Shown here: piece after piece, positions 1 through 5,134 of the stretch | Position numbering within the stretch: position 1 is the stretch's first letter | Layout: each line of letters starts with the position of its first letter | Origin: Sphingobium sp. | GTDB taxonomy: Bacteria > Pseudomonadota > Alphaproteobacteria > Sphingomonadales > Sphingomonadaceae | Reading direction: 5' to 3' | NCBI GenBank assembly: GCA_020051025.1 | Contig: JAGVJS010000339.1 | Coordinates: 1 to 7,441 of the forward strand | Length of the DNA stretch: 7,441 bases | Position numbers and translations under genes: made by a program | The notes under the pieces: generated by a model | What the model saw: the letters and a program-made list of their open reading frames with translations, nothing else | Databases searched by the model: none | Told to the model about the DNA's origin: nothing

Positions 1-1
1 C

Positions 2-163
2 TACGACCAGGCCGAAGTCGTGGGCTACCTGCGACGTCTCGACTGGCTGCTGGTCGGAGCCGTCGGCGCGATCGTCGCGTACGGGCTCTGGGCCGTCGCC
101 GGGATCACGCGCTACGACGTCGAGGGCAACGAGAGCTACTACGTGGTCAGGCAGGCGATCGCC
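2..163 (+). CDS. FtsW/RodA-like cell-shape protein, N-terminal fragment (foreign to the rest of the window)
   Basis: An open frame enters from the left edge (first full codon at 2) and reads YDQAEVVGYLRRLDWLLV..., then one hydrophobic helix (about residues 16-36), then GITRYDV and YYVVRQA. This is the style of the N-terminus of actinobacterial FtsW/RodA/SpoVE (SEDS) proteins: a short cytoplasmic start, TM1, a short outside loop, and a Y-x-x-x-RQ motif before TM2. SEDS proteins polymerise peptidoglycan in the inner membrane. Only about 54 residues remain. From about base 155 the frame runs antisense through the DUF350 gene to a stop at 442 and no longer looks like a SEDS protein, so TM2 and everything after it are missing. 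The true start lies at or before the left edge; the GTG at 20 is not needed. The family call is from memory of the motif, without alignment, and the Actinobacteria/Thermoleophilia origin is inferred. Confidence 0.55.
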
Positions 164-546
164 GCCTTCATCATGGCAAGGAAGATCGCCGCCGAGCGCT
201 CATTCGCCTCGATCCGGGCCGACAGGGTACCGAGCAGGAAATCGACCAGGCGGAAGGCGACCAGTTGCAGCACCAAAGTGACGCTGCCCCAGATGACGAT
301 GTCCCAGACATTGACCGATCCGGCAAGGCAGAAGCCCAGCGGCACGGCAAGGCCGATCGCCGCCCCGCCCAGCGAGATGGCGGCCGATTCATTGCCGGCG
401 CGGATCAGCGCAAATTCGTCATGCGGGGTTATCCACATGTAGAGCGCCAGCGCGGCGAGCCAGACCAGCGTGGCGCTGCCCAGATGCAGCAGGAGGATGG
501 GAAGGCCCGACAACAGGCTCTGGATGACGGGCATGGGATCGCTCAT
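139..546 (-). CDS. DUF350 family inner-membrane protein, C-terminus replaced at a junction
   Basis: This 135-aa hydrophobic protein has about four membrane segments (residues 14-38, 58-77, 81-104 and from 119 on). The family signature is visible: a TPHDEFALIRAGNESAA stretch (residues 40-56), then GGAAIGLAVPLG, and a WD-x-x-IWG turn before the third helix. DUF350 proteins are small inner-membrane proteins of unclear function. The ATG at 546 is preferred. A TTG at 582 would add 12 residues, but it lies in the loop of a strong hairpin, so it is unlikely. An internal ATG at 534 is also possible. The native sequence seems to run to about ...MMKAAIA; the last residues (CLTT, stop at 139) are antisense to the FtsW/RodA-like fragment and are not family-like. 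The fourth helix is therefore cut short, and the stop is probably an artefact of the join. Confidence 0.72.
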   Translation of the reverse strand: MSDPMPVIQSLLSGLPILLLHLGSATLVWLAALALYMWITPHDEFALIRAGNESAAISLGGAAIGLAVPLGFCLAGSVNVWDIVIWGSVTLVLQLVAFRLVDFLLGTLSARIEANERSAAIFLAMMKAAIACLTT

Positions 547-561
547 GCCGTCAGAAATGCC

Positions 562-596
562 GCAACCCGCCCCAAGGTTCAATCGGGGCGGGTTGC
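562..596 (-). terminator. Strong GC-rich hairpin between the small exported protein and the DUF350 gene
   Basis: A perfect 12-bp stem (562-573 with 585-596, GCAACCCGCCCC and its complement) encloses an 11-base loop. It begins 20 bases after the stop codon of the minus-strand gene at 617-919. On the minus strand the stem is followed by ATTTCT, a short, imperfect T-tract. It is most simply a Rho-independent terminator for that gene. It ends only 15 bases before the preferred DUF350 start at 546, leaving little room for a separate promoter, so partial read-through or attenuation is possible. Confidence 0.7.
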
Positions 597-616
597 AATG
601 TCAATTTATCATGCTG

Positions 617-919
617 TTACCGGCACATGCGCACCCGAACGTTGCGGTCGCGATAATGGTCATAGCGCCATTCGCTCCAGCAACGGGACCGATAACGATA
701 GTTGGAGCGGTAATAGCCGCGATGCCCACGCCAGTCGCGTCCGCCCCGCCAGTGCCGACGATCGTCCCAGCGTCGGCGATCACCACGATCCCAATGGCGG
801 TCGCGATCACCACGCCAGCCATTGCCGCCATAATGTTGCGCCTGAGCCGGCACAGCCGCCGCGCCAAGGCCGGTGATGGCGAGGCTCAGCGCCGCCGCGC
901 CCTTCCAGAACAGGTTCAT
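617..919 (-). CDS. Small exported Arg/Trp/Tyr-rich protein of unknown function
   Basis: This protein is about 100 aa. It has a clear Sec signal peptide: a hydrophobic stretch (FWKGAAALSLAITGLGAAAV) ending in PAQAQ, with likely cleavage after AQA. The mature part is very basic and aromatic, rich in Arg, Trp, Tyr, Gly, His and Asp in RDR/WRG/HWR-type repeats. It ends in a more ordered YYRSNYRYRSRCW...VRVRMCR segment with two cysteines that could form a disulfide in the periplasm. Two adjacent ATGs occur at 922 and 919. An AGGAGA ribosome binding site sits 7 bases before the second, so 919 was chosen; the GTG at 934 is less likely. Similar Arg/Gly-rich exported proteins are common in sphingomonads and some are labelled RcnB-like, but I see no clear RcnB domain. 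Function unknown. Confidence 0.75.
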   Translation of the reverse strand: MNLFWKGAAALSLAITGLGAAAVPAQAQHYGGNGWRGDRDRHWDRGDRRRWDDRRHWRGGRDWRGHRGYYRSNYRYRSRCWSEWRYDHYRDRNVRVRMCR

Positions 920-984
920 CATATCTCTCCTCACAGATCCCGCCCATGAGGGGGGGAAGCATGGAAGGGAGAATGAACCCGACT

Positions 985-1034
985 GACTGAACAGTCCGGG
1001 AATGGCCCTGTAATCAACCGTTCAGCCTGGAACG
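985..1034. promoter_or_regulatory. Possible operator region: two short inverted repeats
   Basis: Upstream of the small exported-protein gene lie two short palindromes: GACTG-AA-CAGTC (985-996) and CGTTC-AGCCTG-GAACG (1019-1034). A further TGAAC occurs at 974-978, 14 bases before the TGAAC inside the first palindrome (988-992). The spacing and location suit a regulator-binding promoter region for the minus-strand gene at 617-919, but short palindromes are common by chance. I could not place a convincing -35/-10 pair. Confidence 0.25.
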
Positions 1035-1041
1035 AGTGAAT

Positions 1042-1065
1042 GACGGACCATTGCGCCAAGCCGTC
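1042..1065 (-). terminator. Weak hairpin after the CFA synthase gene
   Basis: A 5-bp stem (GACGG 1042-1046 with CCGTC 1061-1065) and a 14-base loop directly abut the stop codon of the minus-strand gene ending at 1066. There is no T-tract, so it may not terminate on its own. Confidence 0.2.
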
Positions 1066-2307
1066 TCAGCGCCCGCGAAGGGCGGCTTCCGCTTCCTGCA
1101 TATAATCGCGGGTGATTGGCAGGGTGCGGCGATTGCGCGCGTACTGGACCTGGAAATTGCACATGCTGCCATGTTCGAACACGGTCGCCGCGCCGGCGAG
1201 GTAAAAGGTCCAGAGACGGAAGAAACGATCGTCGTAAAGCGCGACGATATCCGCCTTGTGCGCCATGGTCCGCTTATACCATTCCCGAATGGTCAGGCCG
1301 TAATGGACGCGCAGCACCTCCACGTCCGTCACCATCAGGCGTGTCCCCTCGCTGCCCTGAATCATTTCCGACAGGGCAGGAATATAGCCGCCGGGGAAGA
1401 TATATTTGGTGGTGAAGGCGTCGGTCGTGCCGGGGCCGCCCATGCGACCGATCGTGTGGATGAGCATCACGCCATCGGGGGTGAGCAACTGGCGGCACTT
1501 GTCGAAAAAGGTGCGGTAATCGGGCGTGCCGACATGTTCGAACATGCCGACCGACACGATCCGGTCGAACGGCCCGGTCATGTCGCGATAGTCGATCAGT
1601 TCGAAGCGGACATGGTCGGCCACGCCAGCATCGGCCGCCCGCTGGCGCGCGACCTTCAACTGTTCCTCCGACAAGGTGATGCCGGTGACGTCGACGCCGC
1701 AGGTGCGATGCAGATACAGCGCCATGCCGCCCCAGCCGCAGCCGATGTCCAGCACCTTCATGCCCGGCTTCAGGTGCAGCTTGGCGGCGATATGCGCCTT
1801 CTTGTCCTCCTGCGCCTGCTCCAGACTGATCCCAGCCTCATTGTCCACATCGGGATAATAGGCGCAGCTATATTGGCGGTCGCGATCGAGGAAGAGGGCG
1901 TAAAGCGCGCCCGACAGATCATAATGATGGGCGACATTGGCCTTCGACCGGGCGCGATGGTTGGCGCGCCAGAGTTTCTGGCGCACTTCGCCGATGCCGC
2001 GCTTGAGCAGGCTCTTCGATTCAATCGACTTGCCCTGTTCCCAGGGGTTGTTGGCGCGGATCATGGAGACGAATTCCATGATGCTGCCCCCTTCCAGATC
2101 GACCCGGCCGTCGATCCAGGCTTCGGCCATGCCGAGCCGTGGGTCTTTCACGATGTCGAAGGGCACCCGGCCATCCTTGAACCGCAGCGCCATGTCCGGG
2201 AAGTCCGGGTCGGACTGGCCGACCGCGATCGTCTTGCCATTGGCATAATGGACGGTGAGGCGGCCGCGCGTGACCAGCCGCTTGAGAACCACTTCAAACA
2301 GTTTCAT
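1066..2307 (-). CDS. cfa: Cyclopropane-fatty-acyl-phospholipid synthase (CFA synthase)
   Basis: The 413-aa enzyme transfers a methylene group from S-adenosylmethionine to the cis double bond of unsaturated acyl chains in membrane phospholipids, giving cyclopropane fatty acids. It acts at the cytoplasmic face of the inner membrane and is typically linked to stationary phase and acid or solvent stress. The N-terminal lipid-binding region covers about residues 1-110. The class I methyltransferase fold follows: HHYDLSG (127-133), YSCAYYP (146-152), the SAM loop VLDIGCGWGG (185-194), TGITLSEEQ (208-216), GMFEHVG (254-260), LIHTIGRMGGP (282-292) and HYGLTIREW (335-343). Residues matching the E. coli bicarbonate and active site are present: Cys148, Glu257, His284, Ile286 and Tyr336. 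Length is near the family norm (E. coli 382). The ATG at 2307 has AAGG about 7 bases upstream. The gene starts 31 bases after the molybdopterin oxidoreductase stop, so a shared transcript is plausible. Confidence 0.95.
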   Translation of the reverse strand: MKLFEVVLKRLVTRGRLTVHYANGKTIAVGQSDPDFPDMALRFKDGRVPFDIVKDPRLGMAEAWIDGRVDLEGGSIMEFVSMIRANNPWEQGKSIESKSLLKRGIGEVRQKLWRANHRARSKANVAHHYDLSGALYALFLDRDRQYSCAYYPDVDNEAGISLEQAQEDKKAHIAAKLHLKPGMKVLDIGCGWGGMALYLHRTCGVDVTGITLSEEQLKVARQRAADAGVADHVRFELIDYRDMTGPFDRIVSVGMFEHVGTPDYRTFFDKCRQLLTPDGVMLIHTIGRMGGPGTTDAFTTKYIFPGGYIPALSEMIQGSEGTRLMVTDVEVLRVHYGLTIREWYKRTMAHKADIVALYDDRFFRLWTFYLAGAATVFEHGSMCNFQVQYARNRRTLPITRDYMQEAEAALRGR

Positions 2308-2338
2308 TCAGCTACCTTGTCATGTCGTTACGCCAGCG

Positions 2339-3085
2339 TCAAATGCCGGCATACCAGTCATAATCGGCATGGTCTTCCCAAAAACCACCCTTACCTTTGC
2401 CGATCCCGGCCAGACTGTCCACCGCCTCTATCCCCATGAGATATTTGGCTTGTTTGTAACCCAATTGCCTTTCGACACGCAGCCGCAGCGGCGCGCCATT
2501 GGCGACCGAGAGCGGCCGGTCGTTGAGCGCGAAGGCCAGGATGGTCTGGGGGTGGAAGGCATCGGCAAGATCGATGCTTTCATAATAGGGCCGACCGCCG
2601 CCCATATCGTCGGCGCAGCGAAAGACGATGTAGCGCGCCCGGCTTTTCAACCCCGCGCCGTCGAGAATCGTCTTGAGCGGCACGCCGCGCCACTTGCCGA
2701 TCGCGCTCCATCCTTCCACGCAATCATGGCGGGTAATCTGCTCGCGATGGGGCAGACTGCGCAATTGCGCCAGCGAGAGGGACAGGTCACGCGTGACCAG
2801 CCCCGTCACTTGCAGCCGCCAGTCGGCAAAGCCGCCGCGCCACAGCGCCTTGTAGGCGGGGGTATTGGGATTGGCGGTGCCGTTCGCGCGAAAGATCGGC
2901 GAAATCTGGTCGGAACGAAATTCCCGCGCCAGCGCATCGGGCGCCATAAGGCCGCGCTGCGCCCATTTGTGGAAATTCTCTGCGGAAAAGAGCGCCTTGC
3001 GAAAATGTTCGTTACGCGCCAGCCGGTCGCAACCCGCCAGCGTGGCGGTCGCGCCGAGCAGCAAGGTGCGGCGGGTCAGGATCAT
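2339..3085 (-). CDS. Tat-exported molybdopterin-dependent oxidoreductase (sulfite oxidase / MsrP-like fold)
   Basis: A 248-aa periplasmic oxidoreductase. The N-terminus has a twin-arginine signal (TRRTLLLG, residues 4-11) and a lipobox-like LAGC (16-19), so Cys19 could be lipidated and tether the protein to the membrane. The molybdopterin domain covers about residues 85-225. It includes HDCVEGWSAIGKWRGVPL (120-137), in which Cys122 is the expected thiolate ligand to Mo, as in sulfite oxidase and MsrP (YedY), and LRVERQLGYKQAKYLMGIE (202-220). The C-terminus GGFWEDHADYDWYAGI is typical of small bacterial members. The ATG at 3085 overlaps the stop of the cytochrome b gene (ATGA), so the two are translationally coupled. 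The partner suggests electron exchange with the quinone pool. The substrate cannot be read from sequence; protein methionine sulfoxide or another small oxoanion/S- or N-oxide are options. It is not clearly MsrP itself, whose usual partner is MsrQ, not a cytochrome b561-type protein. Confidence 0.88.
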   Translation of the reverse strand: MILTRRTLLLGATATLAGCDRLARNEHFRKALFSAENFHKWAQRGLMAPDALAREFRSDQISPIFRANGTANPNTPAYKALWRGGFADWRLQVTGLVTRDLSLSLAQLRSLPHREQITRHDCVEGWSAIGKWRGVPLKTILDGAGLKSRARYIVFRCADDMGGGRPYYESIDLADAFHPQTILAFALNDRPLSVANGAPLRLRVERQLGYKQAKYLMGIEAVDSLAGIGKGKGGFWEDHADYDWYAGI

Positions 3086-3801
3086 GCCCGCCCCCGTGGC
3101 AGGCGATAGCGGCCGGTGACGATCGCCCATAGCTGATTCACCGGTCCGCTGAGCAGGACCATGAGGATATGAACGAAAAAGAAGGCGACGAGCGCGAAGG
3201 CGGTAATGAAATGGATCGACCGCGCCGATTGCCGCCCGCCGAACAGGTCGACCAGCCAGGGCCAGGCCGCGTTCATGCCGGGGGACATGGTCAGGCCGGT
3301 CAGGATGATGAGCGGCAGCGCCACGAAGATCACTCCGACATAGCTCGCCTTTTGCAACAGGCCATAACGCAAGGCCGCCTCTCCCGTCGGGAAACGCAGT
3401 CGGGCATGGTCGCGGATTTCCTGCCATAGATGGCGGCGCGTCAGTTCTTCGCGGCGAAAGGCCAGATCGCGGGCAATGTGGCGGTTCGCAAGGCTCCAGA
3501 GCATATAGCCGAGCAGGGCAAAGGCGAAGATCGGCGCTGCGGCAAGATGCCAGTGGCGCGACAGGGCCAGGCTGTAATGGCCCGGCAAGGTGAGCCAGCC
3601 TGGGAAGCGATCCAGCACCAGCCAGCCGCGATCGAAATTCGCGCCATATTGCCCCCAGTAGAGGCGGGGATGGGCGTTGAAGATGCCCAGGCCGCTGGTG
3701 AACAGGATGTAGAGCAGCAGCGCGTTCAGCGCATGCCATAGCCGGGTGGAGAGACGATGGCGCGGGACCATCCTGTCTGCGCTGTCGACCATGCTGCCCA
3801 T
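3082..3801 (-). CDS. Cytochrome b561 / Ni-hydrogenase cytochrome b-type membrane subunit
   Basis: A 239-aa integral membrane protein with about four helices (residues 24-42, 84-103, 152-172, 194-216). Histidines sit where this family binds two b hemes: His23 in RLWHALNALLL, His83 and His85 in SRHWHLAAAPIF, His197 in SIHFITAF and His211 in FFFVHILMVL. These proteins pass electrons between the quinone pool and a partner subunit on the periplasmic side. The partner here is the molybdopterin oxidoreductase, whose start overlaps this stop by 4 bases. The ATG at 3801 was chosen because AGGA lies 7 bases upstream; a second ATG at 3792 is possible. It is the first gene of a likely cytochrome b - oxidoreductase - cfa operon reading away from the divergent region 3802-4115. 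The long cytoplasmic loop (about 104-150) is basic and polar, with no obvious extra domain. Confidence 0.88.
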   Translation of the reverse strand: MGSMVDSADRMVPRHRLSTRLWHALNALLLYILFTSGLGIFNAHPRLYWGQYGANFDRGWLVLDRFPGWLTLPGHYSLALSRHWHLAAAPIFAFALLGYMLWSLANRHIARDLAFRREELTRRHLWQEIRDHARLRFPTGEAALRYGLLQKASYVGVIFVALPLIILTGLTMSPGMNAAWPWLVDLFGGRQSARSIHFITAFALVAFFFVHILMVLLSGPVNQLWAIVTGRYRLPRGRA

Positions 3802-3840
3802 GGCGCGATCCTATCCGATTTTCGGGCGGGGTCCATCGGC

Positions 3841-3922
3841 GATCACCCCACCTGGGGCAGAATGTCCGATGTAACCGTTTTGCAACACAAGCCCTGAAAT
3901 TGATTGAAATAAAGATCACCCC
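3841..3922. repeat. Direct repeat GATCACCCC, two copies
   Basis: GATCACCCC occurs at 3841-3849 and again at 3914-3922, 73 bases start to start, about seven helical turns. Both copies lie 40-120 bases upstream of the cytochrome b start. The role is unknown; they could be paired binding sites or coincidence. Confidence 0.35.
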
Positions 3923-3936
3923 CCTTTGCAACTCAA
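3879..3936. repeat. Direct repeat TTTGCAAC(A/T)CAA, two copies
   Basis: TTTGCAACACAA at 3879-3890 and TTTGCAACTCAA at 3925-3936 match at 11 of 12 positions, 46 bases apart start to start. They interleave with the GATCACCCC pair. Their position upstream of the cytochrome b/molybdopterin operon suggests regulator binding sites; the regulator is not known to me. Confidence 0.4.
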
Positions 3937-3982
3937 ACTTGCGATCCTAGATGGCTGCTGCGCGGTCATGATGCGGATCGCG

Positions 3983-4012
3983 CTCTTGATCTCCCGAATA
4001 TGGAGAGAAGAG
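3983..4012 (+). other. Imperfect hairpin in the region upstream of the outer-membrane protein gene
   Basis: CTCTT (3983-3987) plus TCTCC (3990-3994) pair with GGAGA (4002-4006) and AAGAG (4008-4012) around a 7-base loop, with a small internal bulge. It could be a structured leader element or an operator. There is no T-tract after it, so it is not a terminator. Confidence 0.25.
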
Positions 4013-4061
4013 TCGCAGGAGTTATTGTGAGAATAAGTTCATAATATCTTTGCATCGAACC

Positions 4062-4077
4062 TGAACGCCAGATGAAT
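4062..4077 (+). promoter_or_regulatory. TGAAC/TGAAT tandem half-sites with 11-base spacing
   Basis: TGAAC (4062-4066) and TGAAT (4073-4077) are spaced one helical turn apart, with a further GAAC at 4057-4060, about 40-60 bases before the outer-membrane protein start. Tandem half-sites at this spacing are typical of OmpR-family response regulators. The assignment is inference only. Confidence 0.25.
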
Positions 4078-4115
4078 CTCTAAGTCTAGGCGACAAGATA
4101 AATATCGAGGACTTT

Positions 4116-4628
4116 ATGAAGACTGTGATTTTCGCAGCGATTGCTGCCGCCACCGCTGTTTCGGCCCCTGCTTTTGCTCAGGACGCTGCGCCCTTCACCG
4201 GGCCGCGCGCGGGCATCATCGCGGGCTACGACAAGTTCGATGGCCGTGACGGCTTCACCTACGGCGTGACCGCCGGCTACGACCTCGCCGTGACCCCCGG
4301 CGTGACCTTCGGCCCGGAAGTGTCGTTCAGCGACAGCACCACCAGCGCTGGCGCCGGTGCGGAAGTCAGCCGTGACCTGGCCGCTTCGGTCCGTCTGGGC
4401 TACACCCTGACCCCGCAGGTTCTGGCCTTCGGCAAGGTCGGCTATGCCAACACCCGCATCGACCTGAACGGCGCTGGCGCTTCGTTCGAAGGCGTGCGCT
4501 ACGGCGGCGGCCTGGAATATGCCGTGACCCCGAACACCTACATCTCGGCCGAATATCAGCGCAGCGAATATGAAGCCAATATCGGCGGTCGCGACGCCGG
4601 CCTGGTCGGCATCGGCTTCCGTTTCTGA
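4116..4628 (+). CDS. Small outer-membrane beta-barrel protein (Opa/OmpA-like porin family)
   Basis: A 170-aa protein with a textbook Sec signal peptide: MKTVIFAAIAAATAVSAPAFA, cleavage after Ala21 (AFA/QD). The mature part shows alternating polar/hydrophobic strands with glycine and aromatic residues: AGIIAGYD, FTYGVTAGYDLA, VTFGPEVSF, AASVRLGYTL, VLAFGKVGYA, VRYGGGLEYAV, TYISAEYQRS and GLVGIGFRF. This fits an eight-stranded barrel. The C-terminal Phe170 is the usual recognition residue for the Bam assembly machinery. There is no C-terminal OmpA peptidoglycan-binding domain. The role is probably a structural or adhesin-like surface protein; no substrate can be inferred. The ATG at 4116 has GAGG at 4107-4110. 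Codon use is strongly biased to C-ending codons and a strong terminator follows, both suggesting high expression. The gene is monocistronic and divergent from the cytochrome b operon. Confidence 0.88.
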   Translation: MKTVIFAAIAAATAVSAPAFAQDAAPFTGPRAGIIAGYDKFDGRDGFTYGVTAGYDLAVTPGVTFGPEVSFSDSTTSAGAGAEVSRDLAASVRLGYTLTPQVLAFGKVGYANTRIDLNGAGASFEGVRYGGGLEYAVTPNTYISAEYQRSEYEANIGGRDAGLVGIGFRF

Positions 4629-4656
4629 TCCCTCTCAAAACGATCAGAGATTAAGG

Positions 4657-4690
4657 AAGGGCGGCCTTGCAAAGGGCCGCCCTTTTCTAT
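4657..4690 (+). terminator. Rho-independent terminator of the outer-membrane protein gene, shared with the convergent gene
   Basis: A perfect 10-bp stem, AAGGGCGGCC (4657-4666) with GGCCGCCCTT (4675-4684), encloses an 8-base loop and runs into TTTTCTATT on the plus strand, 28 bases after the stop at 4628. The minus-strand gene ends inside the T-tract (stop codon 4687-4689). Its transcript would also form the hairpin, followed by CCTTCCTTAATC, so the element probably works in both directions. Confidence 0.9.
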
Positions 4691-5112
4691 TGGGGCAGGC
4701 TTTGAAGGTCCGGTTCCACCCAGCCCAGCCGGGCCGGGACAGCCATCAGGCGGTCGCGCGACCAGTAGGCAAAAGGCCAGTTCTTGTCGCCCAAGGGTGA
4801 GGCCATGAGCGCAGCCAGCGCCGCGGCCGGGGCGATATCCGCAGGCAGGCAGGCCAGCAGGTGGCGCGTCATGTGCAGCGACGCCTGGGTGATCGTTTCA
4901 TGATAGCCGCTGCTGTCGCTGTTCGCGCCACCCACACTGTCATTATAGCGGCGGATGAGGCCCGGCATGTCGCGTTCGGGCCGAATGTCGGGGCGTTTCA
5001 GGATCAGCCAGAGCGCGGTCGCGAAATGGGCCTCATGCGTCCAGCGGTCCTTAGGCAGGGTGCAGGCGCAAAAATTCTCTGCCAGCACTTCCATCTCCGC
5101 GTCCGTCATCAT
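4687..5112 (-). CDS. Conserved hypothetical protein with WTHEAHF and GYHET motifs
   Basis: A 141-aa soluble, mostly alpha-helical protein with no signal peptide or membrane segment. Visible motifs are RWTHEAHFATALW (residues 23-35; Trp24, His26, His29), YNDSVGGANSDSSGYHETIT (56-75; His71, Glu72) and a C-terminal block YWSRDRLMAVPARLGWVEPDLQSLP (116-140). I recall this pattern (W-H-x-x-H, then a GYHET-like block, ending in EPDL-x-x-LP) from uncharacterised bacterial proteins but know no function. The three histidines and the glutamate could bind a metal, which is a guess. ATG codons at 5112 and 5109 are both possible; AGGGG about 6 bases before 5112 favours it. The gene starts 22 bases after the stop of the YkgJ-type gene, so the two are probably one operon. 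It converges on the outer-membrane protein gene. Confidence 0.78.
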   Translation of the reverse strand: MMTDAEMEVLAENFCACTLPKDRWTHEAHFATALWLILKRPDIRPERDMPGLIRRYNDSVGGANSDSSGYHETITQASLHMTRHLLACLPADIAPAAALAALMASPLGDKNWPFAYWSRDRLMAVPARLGWVEPDLQSLPQ

Positions 5113-5134
5113 CCATCACCCCTTTTTGCGGCGT

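Larger units (their letters stand above)
3802..4115. promoter_or_regulatory. Divergent intergenic control region (314 bases)
   Basis: No convincing gene lies here. The region separates the minus-strand cytochrome b operon from the plus-strand outer-membrane protein gene, so it should hold both promoters. Its right part (about 4020-4115) is clearly richer in A+T than the flanking genes. It contains two pairs of direct repeats in the left half, an imperfect hairpin (3983-4012) and an 11-base-spaced TGAAC/TGAAT pair (4062-4077). TAATAT at 4042-4047 resembles a -10 box for the plus strand but lacks a good -35. No firm minus-strand promoter could be chosen. Confidence 0.5.

Noticed and set aside
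265..949. Plus-strand open frames across the DUF350 and exported-protein genes
   Set aside because: They are low-complexity, Arg/Ala/Pro-rich translations opposite better-supported minus-strand genes, and one crosses the strong hairpin at 562-596.
1036..2439. Long plus-strand open frame (467 codons) antisense to the CFA synthase
   Set aside because: It mirrors the codon bias of a well-supported enzyme gene on the other strand. The translation is Ala/His/Arg/Asp-rich with no recognisable domain.
2255..3119. Plus-strand open frames antisense to the molybdopterin oxidoreductase
   Set aside because: They have no domain signature and their composition is typical of shadow frames. The minus strand carries the catalytic-Cys motif.
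3086..3931. In-frame upstream extension of the molybdopterin oxidoreductase to position 3931, giving a 530-aa protein
   Set aside because: The extension runs out of frame through the clear cytochrome b gene. The real start at 3085 is marked by the Tat signal and the ATGA overlap.
4366..4638. Minus-strand open frame opposite the beta-barrel gene
   Set aside because: It is an Arg/Cys-rich shadow translation. The plus-strand protein has a signal peptide, barrel strands and a terminal Phe.
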